From: CAVRAW01 sp963716135
Lineage (GTDB): Bacteria; Planctomycetota; Planctomycetia; Pirellulales; JADZDJ01
Direction: 5' to 3'
DNA length: 64,000 bases
Assembly (NCBI GenBank): GCA_963716135.1
Contig: OY970289.1
Span: forward strand, 3,720,001-3,784,000
Shown one piece after another: positions 10,090-21,608 of this stretch (positions are counted from its first letter, which is position 1; every line of letters starts with the position of its first letter). The notes beneath the pieces are model-generated. The model ran no database searches. It had not been told where the DNA came from and saw nothing but the letters and a program-made list of their open reading frames with translations. The translations under genes were made by a program, and so were the position numbers.

Positions 10090-12001
10090 GAGCCTCTTTT
10101 TTGTGCGCAAGGAACTCGTCTAACCAGGCTGAAATTTGGCTTTGCAACGCGGCTTGCCCTTGGGACCGCGCCAAATCGAGCGCGTGGTTGGCGGCCGCCG
10201 TGGCCTCTGTCGGCTGCTGCATTTGGGCGTACGCTTGCGCTAGTTCAAAGCAAATTTCCGTCCATTCGGGCCTGAAAGCCATAGCTTGTCGGTAGTGCTC
10301 GACGGCTTCCGGATAGCGGCGCTGGCGCATGAGCGCCGCCGCCAGGCCCGCGTGCGCGCCTGCCAAGTCGGGACGCAGCCGCAAGGCCGTTTCATAATGG
10401 CCGATCGATTCCTGAATTCGATCGAGCTTGAACAGCGCCAGAGCGAGATTGCTGTGGGCATCGGCGTAGTAGGGGTCGATCGCCAGCGCTCGCTCGAACT
10501 GAGGAATTGCCTCCGAGATTCTGCCGAGTCGGCCCAATACGATGCCCAGATTATTGAAGGCGTCGCGATAATCGGGATTCAGCAATTCTGCCTGTTGAAA
10601 TTTTTCAATGGCATCTTGCAATTGCCCCTTTTTGACAAGTGCGGCGCCCCAATTGTTTACTGCTTCCGGAAACCCAGGTCGCAGCGCCAGAGCCTGTTGA
10701 CAGTGTGCGATTGCTTCGTCCAGCCGGCCCGCGGCGATCAGCGATTGAGCAAAATTGCAATGCGCCATCCAGCACGTTGGATTTCGCTCAAGCGTGGTTT
10801 CGTACAAGCTGTCCACGCTCGCGAACAGATGGCACTGCTGCCAGGTGAGAAGAGCTAAAATTCCAACCAGCACAACGCCAAATTTTGGCGCCACTGGCCG
10901 CAACCGCTGCGGTAGTCGGCCGGCAGCCAGCGTCAGTGCCGCCGAGACGGACACGATGACCGCCAAGCTGGCCAAATATTGGAGATGGTCGGCGGCAAAT
11001 GAAAAGACAAACCAGTAGACGTTCAAAAAGCCCAGCACTGGCACCAGCGTGCCGATGAACAGCAGGCATCCGGCCAAAGGACCGCGGCAGCGTCGCCGCA
11101 CGAGCCATAAAGCGATGAGCAGCACGATCGTGGCCAAGAGAAACAGCCATTGCCACCAGACTGTCGGATCGATTTTCCAGCGAGGATACATAAAGATGAG
11201 ATTGGCCGGCCAAAGCAATTTGGCCGCATAGAACCAGGGGACTTGGCCTGCCATTAAGGTGCGCTGAAGCAGGGTTAAAGCGAAGTCGGCCCCTTCCGCG
11301 CCGATAACCTTCCGTTCCACCCAGGTAGTGAACATGCCGCCCGCGATACCCAGCACGAACCAGGGGACCAGCGGCAGCACATCGCGTCGCCACGACAATC
11401 TGCCGCGCTGCCACCAGAAAATCACCAAAAGCGCCGCCGGCAGCGTGGCGGTCACCGTTTTGCTGGCCATCGCCAACACGTATAACGCCAAAGCGCCCGC
11501 ATAGAGCGACCCCTTGCGCGATTGATCGAAGTGCAAATACACCAGCATGGCGGCCAGGTAAAGCATCGTCGACAACGTGTTTTTCTGTTCCGTTATCCAG
11601 GCCACCGATTCGACCATCACCGGATGCAGCGCAAATATGGCGGCAGCTAACATGGCGCCGGGAATCTCGAGCCTGCGAAGGATCAGGTATAACAGGCCAC
11701 ACGACAGGAGATGCAAAGCCAGATCGACCAGGTGGTGCCCCAGCGGATGATCGCCAAACAGTTGCGATTGCATCCAAAAGAAGCTGTGCAATAGCGGATA
11801 GTATTGCTCGGTCGCGCCGACTTCGAACCAGATGCGCGCCAGGCCGTCGACAGAACGCAAATCGGGCCGGGTCACATAGTCAACGTCGTTCCAAACCAGC
11901 GTGCCGTTGAGCGCCGGCAGATACGCCACGCATGTGACGAGCGCGATCAATGCCATGGTCGCGGGCACGTTCCAATACGGCGTTCTGTTTGGCGTCGACA
12001 T
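10073..12001 (-). CDS. TMTC-like multi-TM and TPR protein, paralogue d
   Basis: 642 residues, frame intact. It is more divergent than a-c: the first loop reads LVWNDVDYVTRPDL, so the acidic triplet is reduced to ND-x-D, and the following motif is HPVMVESVAWITEQKNT. Membrane helices run to about residue 400, followed by about six TPRs ending in ISAWLDEFLAHKKE. The internal segment LVYLHFDQSRKGSLYAG is the part preserved in the relic at 3931-4080. The ATG at 12001 lies 18 bp after the stop of paralogue e, so the array is probably co-transcribed from e to a. Confidence 0.8.
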   Translation of the reverse strand: MSTPNRTPYWNVPATMALIALVTCVAYLPALNGTLVWNDVDYVTRPDLRSVDGLARIWFEVGATEQYYPLLHSFFWMQSQLFGDHPLGHHLVDLALHLLSCGLLYLILRRLEIPGAMLAAAIFALHPVMVESVAWITEQKNTLSTMLYLAAMLVYLHFDQSRKGSLYAGALALYVLAMASKTVTATLPAALLVIFWWQRGRLSWRRDVLPLVPWFVLGIAGGMFTTWVERKVIGAEGADFALTLLQRTLMAGQVPWFYAAKLLWPANLIFMYPRWKIDPTVWWQWLFLLATIVLLIALWLVRRRCRGPLAGCLLFIGTLVPVLGFLNVYWFVFSFAADHLQYLASLAVIVSVSAALTLAAGRLPQRLRPVAPKFGVVLVGILALLTWQQCHLFASVDSLYETTLERNPTCWMAHCNFAQSLIAAGRLDEAIAHCQQALALRPGFPEAVNNWGAALVKKGQLQDAIEKFQQAELLNPDYRDAFNNLGIVLGRLGRISEAIPQFERALAIDPYYADAHSNLALALFKLDRIQESIGHYETALRLRPDLAGAHAGLAAALMRQRRYPEAVEHYRQAMAFRPEWTEICFELAQAYAQMQQPTEATAAANHALDLARSQGQAALQSQISAWLDEFLAHKKEARDTRD

Positions 12002-12019
12002 GGTCAATCAACCGAATCG

Positions 12020-14056
12020 CTACGGTGAATTGGGAGTTGCGGCCGGCGGAGACGACACGTCTTGCGAGGAGCCCTGCCGAGGTTGCACCGTGGCCAGCCA
12101 CTGTTGGATTGTTTGCGTCAAATCAGCATGACCTTGGGCGCGGGCAAGACCAAGCGCTTTGTCGCCCAGAGCACGAGCTTCGTCGTACCGGGAGGCGTCT
12201 TGATGGCACCGTGACAGATTGAAATAGGCCTGCGCGTAATCGGGCATTAAGCGCACTGCCTCCTCGAACTGTTCAACTGCTTCCGGCAGTTTGCCTTCAT
12301 GCATCAGCGCCACGCCAAGATTGTTGTGCGCTATCGCCCTGCTTGGCTTCAATTGCAGTGCCAGTCGGAATTGCGTGATGGCATCTTGCGTGTGTCCTGT
12401 CATCGCCAGAACAATGCCTAAACTATCATGGGCTGCGGCATGCGACGGGTTCAGTGCGATAGCTCGTTGATAGTGTTCGATCGCTTCCTGGAACTGTCCC
12501 GCCGTCACCAGCGCCAGCCCCAGGTTATGGTGCGCTTCAACAAAAGTGGGCCTGTCTTTTAGGGCTTGACGAAAGTGTTCGATCGCCTCAGTGACATGGC
12601 CTGTTTGTGCCAGCGCATTCCCCAGATTGTTTTGCGCCAAAAAATTCTCCGGCTGAGAGGCGAGCGTGTTTTGCCAAAGCGCGACGGGATCGCGATAGTC
12701 TTCCATGCGGGTTGCCCCGACTGCGGCCCAGACGATCGCCAATAGAACGGCAACGGCGCCAAGCGACACCATGGTCCACCGCTCAGTCCCTTCTTCCATG
12801 GACTTGCTCTGGTCGGCGGCAGGCGCAAGACACTGCGCCGCGCCTTGCCAACCAGTAACTCGCGACAACCAATAGCGCGATGAGCGCGGCCAGCGGCAAA
12901 TACATGCGGCGCTCGGCGGCGACCTCAGTAATTACCGGCACGACGATGGTTGGCGACAGGATGATCAACACCCACGCTGCCGCAAAACCTGAGGCGCGCC
13001 GCTTCCAGACAAGCACCAGTGTTACGATGCTCAACGCGCACACCGGCACCAACCACGGCCAGGCTTCGCCGAACGTTTTTAAATAGGGCATCTCGTAGTG
13101 AATCGCCAGCGGCCAGGGCCAAACGGCCAATCTAAGATACATCAAAAGTACCTTCGCCTGGGTGAACCACCAGGCGTACGCCGGCACACCCAAATGGAAG
13201 CCGGCTGTCATCGATCGAGGCGCTCCGAAATTCAGCCACAACAGCAAGCCCCAACTGAGAAACAATCCGGCATAAAGCGGCCAGAAGTTTCGCAGTGCGC
13301 GGCGAAATGAACCGCTAACAAAGGTGCGATCAAACAGCAGCACGACCACCGGCGCCGTGACCATCACTTCCTTGCAGGCCATTCCGGCCAAACAGGCTCC
13401 TGTGGCGAGCGCCAGCCAGATGTTTCGGCTTGGCGCGAATTCGGATCCCAATACCGCAAACTGGCGTACAGCGTGGCCAGATAGAAGAATCCGACCATGA
13501 GCTCCGTCCGCTGGGTCACGTAAATTACGGTTTCAGTCTGTAACGGATGCAGTGCCCACAAGAGCGCCACGGTAAAGGCCAGAGGGCCGCTGACGCGCGA
13601 AAATCTCCCTTCGAAGTAATTCAAGCACAGTGTGCGGCGGACAATCGCCATCAGCAGCAGCGCCGACAGCACGTGCAGGATGATGTTGAAGACGCGATAA
13701 CCGATCGGATCGAGGTGGCCAAAGTGATAATTAACGGCCAGCGACAGATTTACCAAGGGCCGGCCGCTCGTCGTCATATCGTTGGGAGGGTTCAGCGGCC
13801 CGGGCGAATCCGCAGTGCCCCAAAGCGGCCAAAGCCGCATGATCGACGGGTTTTCTTCAATGCTGACCGGGTCGTCGAAGATGAATGGGGCGGCGGCTGC
13901 GCGGCCATACACGAACCACACGGCGCTGCTGAGAAATATCAGCGATGCCAAGAAATTCAATGCATGCTTCACTGATTCATGCGCAGCTGCGGACGAATGC
14001 ACTTCCGGGGTTGAGGCCGGTTGGTTTGCACCTCTTTGTGAGCGTGAAGCAAGCAT
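12020..14056 (-). CDS. TMTC-like multi-TM and TPR protein, paralogue e (two frame breaks)
   Basis: About 679 residues and the most divergent member. It has FIFDDPVSIEENPSI as the first acidic loop, HPLQTETVIYVTQRTEL, and ITEVAAERRMYLPLAAL, a motif very like the AER-LYLP box of eukaryotic TMTC proteins. About seven TPRs follow (for example NNLGNALAQTGHVTEAIEHF). The frame breaks near 13437 (after LRYWDPNS, resuming at APSRNIWLALATG) and again between 12783 and 12850 in a poorly conserved linker before the TPRs. The start ATG at 14056 makes this the promoter-proximal gene of the array. Little else is visible in the 147 bp between it and ftsK. Confidence 0.75.
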
Positions 14057-14203
14057 GTGAACCGATAATCTAGTTTACTCGCTTACAATCATGAAACAAA
14101 ACGAGAAACCACGAAGGAGCCGCTCGCAGAACGAGAAACGGCCAGACGGAAGAACGAGCGATGGGCGTGGCGAAAACGTCGCTCGCCAGCGTGCTAAAAG
14201 ATA

Positions 14204-16923
14204 CTAGGCACTTTCGGCCCGAAAGCGATGCGGATTCGATTTCAATTCGTGATCCTCGTGTACAAGCTGCTCATCGTTCGGCGGTTCATCGACATCTTCG
14301 TCGTCTTCTTCGTTGATGTCGTCGACCGATTCGTCGGCTTCGTCGTCGTACTCATCGTCGACATCCGACTCGTCGTATTCGTCGTCCACTTCGGCCTGCG
14401 GCACAATGCGGTTGCGACGCACCTTGGGGGCTTCCGCGGCGGTTAGGGCTGTTTTCGCATTGCTGGACGAAGAAGAACTGGCTTTGGGAGCGGGCTCGGC
14501 CTGATTGCTCATTGTCGCCCATTGATCCAGCGTGATCAGCACCTCGCGGGCTTGGGAACCGTTGTACTCGCCGACGATGCCATCTTCCGCCATGTAGTCG
14601 ATCAAGCGCGCAGCACGGCCGTAGCCGATGCCCAAGGCGCGTTGCAACAGCGAAACGCTGCCGCGCCCTTCGCGCACCACGGTGTCGACCGCTTGCTCGT
14701 ACAGCTCGTCGCGGTTCTTGAATCGGTCGGCGTCGCTGCCGTCGCCGGAGACCGTGGGCTTCAATTGCACCAACTCGGTGACGAAATGCGGCTCCGCGGT
14801 GCCGACGAAATCCAACAGACGATTGATCTCATCGTCGCTCATGTACGTGCCCTGTCCGCGCAACAGCGTGCTGGTGCCGGGCAGGAGGAACAGCATGTCG
14901 CCGTTGCCAAGTAGCTTGTCGGCCCCCATTTCATCCAGCACCACACGGCTATCGGTGCGGCTGGCAACTTGGAAACAAATGCGGGCCGGGAGATTCGATT
15001 TGATCAGGCCGGTGATGACGTCGACTGTCGGTTTTTGCGTGGCCAACACCAGGTGGATGCCGACCGCGCGGCTCTTTTGCGCCAGGCGGATGATGTGCTG
15101 CTCGACTTCCTTGGCGGCGATCATCATCAGGTCGGCCATTTCGTCGGCGACAATCACGATGTACGGCAGATGGCGCGGAATGGCGGCGCGCTCCTCGGCG
15201 TTTTCCGGCTTCAGGCGGCGCATCAGTTCCTGCTCGTCCATCTGGTTGTAAACGCTGATGTGCCGCGCGCCGGCGCGGGCCAATAAGGCGTAGCGTTCTT
15301 CCATCTTTTCGACCGCCCAGGCCAAAATGGCTTCGGCCTTGCGCATGTCGGTAACCACGGGGTGCATCAGGTGCGGCAAATTCTTGTACGGACTGAGCTC
15401 GACCATCTTGGGATCGATCATCAGCATCCGCACGTCATTGGGGCTGCGCGTCATCAGGATCGACGTGATGATCGAGTTCAGGCACACGCTTTTGCCCGTG
15501 CCGGTGCGGCCGGCGATCAGCAAATGCGGCAGCGTGGCGAGATCGACCACCATCGGGTTGCCCGCCACATCTTTGCCCAGATACAGCGGGATGCGCATTT
15601 TCTTGACGCGGCCGTTGGTTTCTTCGATCACTTCGCGCATGCGCACCAATTGACGATCGTTGTTGGGAACTTCGATCCCGACCGTGTTCTTGCCGGGGAT
15701 CGGCGCGACGATGCGCACGCTGGGCACGCGCAAGGCAATGGCCAGGTCGTCGGCCAGGCCGGTGATTTTCGACAGCCGCAGCCCGGCTTCCAGCTCCACT
15801 TCGTATTGGGCGATGACGGGGCCGGTTTCGATTTCGACCACCTTCACCGTGAAGCCAAAGTTGGCGAAGGTCTTTTCCAGGATTTTCGCCTTGAGGCGGA
15901 CTTCTTTTTCGTGCTCGTCGAGATGGACCGATTCGCCGGCCAACAGCAAGTCCAACGGCGGATAGTCGTAATCGATGGGTTCTTCGACGAGGTGGGAGGC
16001 GGCTTCCAACTCGTGCATCATTTCTTCGCGCTCGACGTTGCGGCCGCCGATGCGTAGCGCGGACGCCAGCCGAGCGCCGATGCCGGGCTTGCCCGCCGCC
16101 GCTTCGGAGCCCGAATCGTCGTCGTCGGATTCGTCCGTGTCGTCGTCGGCATCATCGGCTTGGGACGATTTCAGCTTGGCTGCGTCGGTCGGCTTGCCAT
16201 TTACTTTTTCAGCGTCGGAATCCTTGTCGATCCGTTTGCCGCGGAAGCGGATCGCCGGTTCCACGTCGCTGCGAGTTGCCGTCAGGCCATCTGCGTCGCC
16301 CGACGGGCGAACGAATTGAATCGTGCCGCCCAACATCTGCGTGGCGGCTACGCCCACAAATCGCAGCGGCACGCGCAGCACGATGGCCGCCAGCCGAATC
16401 AAAAGATAATCGGAACAAAGGATGAATCCGCCGATGAGGATGCTGAACGTTAGGATGTAGGCCCCCGCGGCGGCAAAATTAATCTCCAGCAAAGCCCGGC
16501 CCGCGGCCCCCATGTATCCGCCGGGTCCGATGATCGGTCCCGGCGAAATGGCGGGACCCATCAATGCCAGGACCGTCGTCACGCCCACGAGCGACACGAT
16601 CCAGCCGATGGCCCGCAGCACGGGGTCCGTAAGTGGGCGGTGCGCAACAGCCACACGTCGACCGCCACGAGACTAATCACGAGATAATAAGCGCCCCAGC
16701 CCAGCAAGCGGAACAAACCCTCGGCGGCATAGGCGCCCGAGCGGCCGCAGGCATTGGCCATTTTCGACACGGCCGGCACGGGCTTCATGAACGCCGTGAA
16801 GTGCGGCTGCGACTCGGCCAGATCGCTGGGATGATACGTCACCAACGAAACCAACAGAAACAATCCCAGCGCCAAAAGCACCAGTGCCAATACGTCGAGC
16901 TTGTGATTACGCTTTTCGAGCAT
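14204..16923 (-). CDS. ftsK: DNA translocase FtsK/SpoIIIE (one frame break)
   Basis: About 906 residues. Septal ATP-driven DNA pump for chromosome dimer resolution and segregation. Four to five TM helices lie in the first ~180 residues, followed by a long acidic linker (ADDDDTDESDDDDSGSE). The motor domain carries the Walker A motif LLIAGRTGTGKSVCLNS and the Walker B segment PYIVIVADEMADLMM. A C-terminal gamma winged-helix domain follows (VSLLQRALGIGYGRAARLIDYMAEDGIVG). Unusually, ~100 further residues, very rich in Asp/Glu, follow the gamma domain. The ATG at 16923 (MLEKRNHKLDVLAL) is chosen because upstream codons are not protein-like. The frame breaks near 16640 within the fourth TM region (LLRTAH / RPLTDPVLRAIGW). 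Confidence 0.92.
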
Positions 16924-17161
16924 GGACGATTCCAAACACCGACACGACTGGCCATCCGACAAATGCGGCGTGGCGCCAGGGCACGTCCTTGCCCGGTAGT
17001 GCTTCCCTCGCGAAACCCAGGGGTGGCGGGTTTCTGTACGGAATTTTACCACCCGATGGTGCGCCAATTGGCCGAAAGGACCGCAATCCAGCCGAAGAGC
17101 GCGGACTTTGTGTCCGCTTATGTCGAAGAGCGAAACTGTAACGGTCAGCCTGCAAAGCGGC

Positions 17162-18048
17162 TCAAGCGTGCGCGAAATTCAGCCGCGGACCCAACTGGCC
17201 GTCGTCGCGGACTCGCAAGATGGCCGCAAGGTTTCCGCGACCGTCAAGCGCGGCAAACTCCTGGCCGATTTCCGCTGATTTCCTGTCACTGGGCAAAACA
17301 ATGAACTGCCCGCGGGCAATGCGCTGCAATTGGGCTTCGTCGAGCGTGATCGCCGACAGATGCTCGACGGCGCGGCGCGGCGGAAGCAGATATTCTGCCA
17401 GATTTTCGCGCGTGAGCGTGGTCACGTCGATCGATTCTGCGACGTGAAAGTTGCCAATGGCCGTGCGCACCAGCGCCGACATCACCGCGCCGGTGCCCAG
17501 CGATTCGGCCAAGTCGCGCCCAAGGAGCGCATGTAGGTGCCGCTGCTGCAGTCAACATCCACAACCAGGCGCGGATATTCGTACTCGATCAGCTCCAGCC
17601 GATGGATGGTGACCGGCCGCGGCGCCAATTCCACCGCTTGCCCTTTGCGGGCGAACTTGTACGCTGGCCGGCCGCCGACTTTCAGCGCCGAAAACACCGG
17701 CGGACGCTGCTGAATTTCGCCGACGAATCGCCGGGCCGTTTTTTCGATTTCGTCGCGCGTCGGTTGCGGCGGATTCTCGATTTCAGCCAGCTCTCCGTGA
17801 ATGTCTTCCGTCGTGCTGGTCCGCCCCAGCAGGAACTCCGCGCGATAACTCTTGGGCGACTGCTGCAGATAGCCCATCAACCGCGTTGCCTGGCCAATGC
17901 AAACGAGGAGCACTCCCGAAGCCAAGGGGTCGAGCGTGCCGGCATGTCCGACTTTCGCCGGATGCGCCAGCCACTGCACCTGATCGTCAACCCAGCGCGA
18001 CGTTTCGCCGCGCGGCTTGCTGATGTTCAGAAGGCCAAATAGCGCCAT
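17162..18048 (-). CDS. truB: tRNA pseudouridine(55) synthase TruB (one frame break)
   Basis: About 295 residues. Converts U55 of the tRNA T-loop to pseudouridine. It starts MALFGLLNISKPRGETS and has the catalytic motif HAGTLDPLASGVLLV (Asp nucleophile), then SYRAEFLLGRTSTTEDIHGE and CSSGTYMRSLG. The frame breaks near 17517 in a GC run: reading GRDLAESLGTGAVMSALVRT requires one extra C. The C-terminal ~100 residues in the shifted frame form the PUA-like end. It starts 10 bp after the PrpD-like gene on the same strand, so both are probably co-transcribed. Confidence 0.92.
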
Positions 18049-18058
18049 GCGATTTGCC

Positions 18059-19566
18059 TCACACGCCTCGGATGGAAAAGTCGTACAAGCTGGCGATGTC
18101 GGCAGGAGACTTTTGGCGTAGATCGGAAAAGCGGCGGCGCAGCGCGCCGGGATCTTCGACCGCCATTTGCGCCAGCGCGCGGAATTTGCGCGCAATACGT
18201 CGTCCAAGTCGGGACTCTTGTTGCGCGCGTGACCCAGCGGATACATGACCAAGCCGCTGGAGATCGTGCCCAGCTCGGCGTGATCAATTTCCAGCGTAGT
18301 GGGAATGCCGTCGGGATATTTCGAATCGTATTCGGGGCCGCCGTGGCGAATCTCGACTTTTTCAATCAGTTGCCGCGTGAGCGTATTGTTCAACGCCGCA
18401 TTGTCGTAGTCTTGCGGCAAGAGCATCAATTCCTTCCAGCCGGAACGTTTTTGCTCGATCGCTTTGCGCAACAGCGTGGCGATGATGTAGGGCATCGAAT
18501 GGTCGGCGCTTTGGCGCGTGCGCGGGTCGCGCTTCGCCGGATCGCAAATGATGTGGAAGGCCGGCTCGTAGATGGCGATTCGAATCGATCGCAATTGGTC
18601 CGCGCTTTCCAGCAAGCGCGGTTGGCGGGCCAGCACGTCCATCAAGGCCTGGATCGCGCCGGCGGACTGATGCTCGTACAGGCCCAGCTTGAAATGCATG
18701 CCCATGATGGTGAAATCGTTGCCGCCCGTGGCTAGATTCAAATCGAACGGGCTCGTGCCTGCCTTCGCGGGGGGCTGGAATAAACAAAACACCGCCTCCG
18801 GATTTCGAAAAATATCGGCGGGGCCGACGAAGCCGCGCATCGCGCGCTGGGCGCTCAAGACGGCCACTTCGGCGCTGATGGCGGCCGAGGCGCCCTTGGA
18901 GTCGGAAAGCTGCTTGCCGTGCCGGATGGCGCGGAAGGGAATGTAGTGGGCTACGACTAACCCAATCGCAGACTCAAGTTGATCGACCGTGGCCCCGAGC
19001 ATCGCGCCGTATACGGCAGCCGAGGCGATAGCGCCGTACAGCACATGATCGATTTCGTACGATTTGAGCGAATACACTTCGGCCAGGCGGCCGCGGATTT
19101 CGTCGATTGCCAGCATGCCGCGCAGCGCCGCCGCGCCATCGAGGCCGGCTTGCTGTGCGGCGGCGATGGCCACCGGGTAGTAATCGTTGTGACCGAACTC
19201 GCCGGCGGTGTGGCCCCGCGCCGGATCGTAGCCGAAGTTGGTGCCGTTGGCGTCCCACTCGCGCACGGCGGAGCAATTCGCCAGGACCGCCTTTTCGGGC
19301 TTAACCGGCGCGCGCGAGCCGTAGCAGGTCGCTCCCGTTTTTTCGGCATACGCCAGCGCTTCCTGCCGCAGCAGCGTGGGCGCGTTGCAACCGGCGGCCA
19401 GCGCCGACACGCCGCAGGCCACGCTATCGACGTGAAACTGTTCCAACCGCTGCCAGACGTGCTCGGCGGGGCTGGGCGAATATTTGCCGGCCATGAAGTC
19501 GATGGCGTATTGGGCGATGCCCCGGGCCTGGTTCGTATCGGCGGGAAGATCGACAAATTCGCTCAC
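18059..19566 (-). CDS. MmgE/PrpD family protein (one frame break)
   Basis: About 502 residues. The family includes 2-methylcitrate dehydratase and iminodisuccinate epimerase; here the substrate is unknown because no prpB/prpC or other methylcitrate-cycle genes are nearby. Family features include the N-terminal helical part (VDSVACGVSALAAG), WDANGTNFGYDPARGHTAGEF, the IDHVLYGAIASAAVYGAML core and the C-terminal lid. The GTG at 19566 is chosen as start because GAGGAG (plus-strand ctcctc, 19574-19579) sits 7 nt upstream. The frame breaks near 18190 in an AAATT run. The corrected frame ends KSPADIASLYDFSIRGV with a stop at 18059, just before truB. Confidence 0.85.
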
Positions 19567-19670
19567 GCTTCGGCTCCTCAACCGACTCGACCGTCGGCGG
19601 ACAAGTTTGGCTACAATAGATCGTTGCCAGATCGTTGGCGCTAGCGTCATTCTACGATGGTGAGATGGTC

Positions 19671-21548
19671 ATGCAATTCGAACGGCTGGGACCGTACAAA
19701 ATCGGCCGACGCCTGGGACGCGGCGGGATGGGGGCCGTGTTCGTCGGTGTGCACGTCGACACGGGTGAATCGGCGGCGGTGAAAGTGCTCAATCCGCATC
19801 TGGCCGACGACCCCGGCTTCCGCGAACGCTTCGAGCTGGAAATTGACGCGCTCAAAAAACTGCAGCATCCCAACATCGTGCGGATGTACGGCTACGGCGA
19901 GCAGGAAGGATACCTGTACTACGTAATGGAACTGGTCGAAGGGCGCAGCGTGGAGGAGGAGTTGCAGAGCGGCCGCCGATTCGGTTGGCGCGAAGTCATT
20001 CAAGACGCCGTCAAGTTGTGCAAAGCGCTACGGCACGCGCACGACCACGGCATCGTGCATCGCGACATCAAGCCTGCAAATATCCTGCTGACCAAAAGCG
20101 ACGAGATCAAGCTGACCGATTTCGGCATTGCCCGATTGTTTGGCAATACAAGATTGACGTTGGAAGGCGGCCTGGTGGGGACTGCCGAATACATGTCGCC
20201 CGAGCAAGCGGGCGGCGAGCGAGTGACGCCGCTGAGCGACTTGTACAGCTTGGGCGGCGTGATGTTCGCGATGCTGGCCGGGCGCCCGCCGTTTCGCACG
20301 GCGTCGCTGGCCGAGATGTTGCAAAAGCAGCGATTCGAGCCGCCGCCGCCGGTTTCGCGATTTGCCACCGATGTTCCGCCGGAGGTGGAAGAAGCGATCA
20401 CGCGGCTTTTATCCAAGGATCCGCAAGGGCGAGCGCCCAATGCGCTGGTGCTCAGCCGGCAGTTGGCGGCGATGGAGCATGGCTTGTCGTTGGTGCGCAG
20501 TCGAGCCGGCGCCGGCAAAACAAAAGTGGGCGAAGGGCTGATTCAAGCAGCGGATCGCACTGTCAGCGAAAAGCCGTTGCCGGAGTCGGACGACGATCTG
20601 GTCGCGCCGACTCAAATGGTGGAATCCTATTCGCCGCCGGCGGTGGCGCCCAAACCGAATGATCCGACGGTCGCGGCTTGCGATAGCTCGGGGCAGGTCG
20701 CCGCGGCACAAAGCGTTGCAAAATCGGCGATCGATCTCGGCGCCGAAGACAATTCGATGATGGCAATCGAGCCGTCGCCAAAGCCGGTTGACGCCACGAC
20801 CGTGGAAAACCGCTTCACGACCATCGAAGAAGACCGGCGGCTGCGCGAAGAGCAGGCTCGCGCTTCGCAGGAGCAAGCTCCGGCAATCGCGCAAATTGCG
20901 GTGCTTTCCCTCAGCTTGGTGGCGATCTTAGTGCTGCTTTGGTATCTGACGCGCCCGCCTTCGGCCGACAAGCTTTACGATCGCATTACGGCGGCAAGCG
21001 CCGAAGGCGATCCGGCGGCACTGGTGGCCGTGCAAGACGACGTGGGCAATTTTTTGGAACGATTTCCCGACGATCCGCGCGCGGCGGATGTCAAGCGGTA
21101 CCAGGAAGAGATCGAGCTGGAACGCATGGAGCACCGATTTCGTATTCGCTCTCGCTTTCCGGGCCACGACGATCAATTGACGCCCGTCGAATTGGATTAT
21201 CAAGAGGCGATGAGCTACGAGTCGCATGATCCGCAAAAGGCCATCGACAAGCTCGAGGCCTTGGTGAAGCTTTATGGCACGGAGGCCGACGTTCCCGAGC
21301 ACACGACGCTGTGTGTGGAGTTAGCCAGACGGCAGTTGCAAAGGCTGCAGCGAGACTTCGACAAAACCGCGGCGCAGCGTTTGGAAGTGCTCAACGCCAG
21401 CTTGAAGCGGGCCGACGAATTGCGGTCCAGTTCGCCGGAGCAGGCCCGGGGTATTTGGCAGAGCATTCTCGAGCTATACGGCGATAAATCGTGGGCGGCT
21501 GGCGCAGTGGCGAAAGCCAAGGCCGCATTGGCGGAAACAAAACAGTGA
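19671..21548 (+). CDS. Membrane-anchored Ser/Thr protein kinase
   Basis: About 625 residues. The Hanks-type kinase domain (residues ~7-270) contains the glycine loop LGRGGMGAVF, the ATP-binding Lys in AAVKVL, the catalytic loop HRDIKPANILL, DFG in LTDFGIAR and the activation-segment end YMSPEQAGG, so all catalytic residues are present. A low-complexity linker follows, then one TM helix (IAQIAVLSLSLVAILVLLWY, about residues 410-430), then an extracytoplasmic, charged, helical ~195-residue domain without a recognised fold. The ATG at 19671 is preferred over 19665 because GGTGAG lies 6 nt upstream. It is divergent from the PrpD-like gene. Its targets cannot be read from the sequence. Confidence 0.9.
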   Translation: MQFERLGPYKIGRRLGRGGMGAVFVGVHVDTGESAAVKVLNPHLADDPGFRERFELEIDALKKLQHPNIVRMYGYGEQEGYLYYVMELVEGRSVEEELQSGRRFGWREVIQDAVKLCKALRHAHDHGIVHRDIKPANILLTKSDEIKLTDFGIARLFGNTRLTLEGGLVGTAEYMSPEQAGGERVTPLSDLYSLGGVMFAMLAGRPPFRTASLAEMLQKQRFEPPPPVSRFATDVPPEVEEAITRLLSKDPQGRAPNALVLSRQLAAMEHGLSLVRSRAGAGKTKVGEGLIQAADRTVSEKPLPESDDDLVAPTQMVESYSPPAVAPKPNDPTVAACDSSGQVAAAQSVAKSAIDLGAEDNSMMAIEPSPKPVDATTVENRFTTIEEDRRLREEQARASQEQAPAIAQIAVLSLSLVAILVLLWYLTRPPSADKLYDRITAASAEGDPAALVAVQDDVGNFLERFPDDPRAADVKRYQEEIELERMEHRFRIRSRFPGHDDQLTPVELDYQEAMSYESHDPQKAIDKLEALVKLYGTEADVPEHTTLCVELARRQLQRLQRDFDKTAAQRLEVLNASLKRADELRSSSPEQARGIWQSILELYGDKSWAAGAVAKAKAALAETKQ

Positions 21549-21608
21549 GCGAATTGATCTCGCGCCGGGCTGTTTTGTGCGCCGGATCATTTGGACTATA
21601 ACTGACAT

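Noticed and set aside
17482..19650. Apparent PrpD-TruB fusion protein in one open frame
   Set aside because: The PrpD-like gene loses its stop through a one-base break near 18190, and TruB has its own ATG at 18048 and its own break near 17517. Restoring the frames gives two normal, separate genes.
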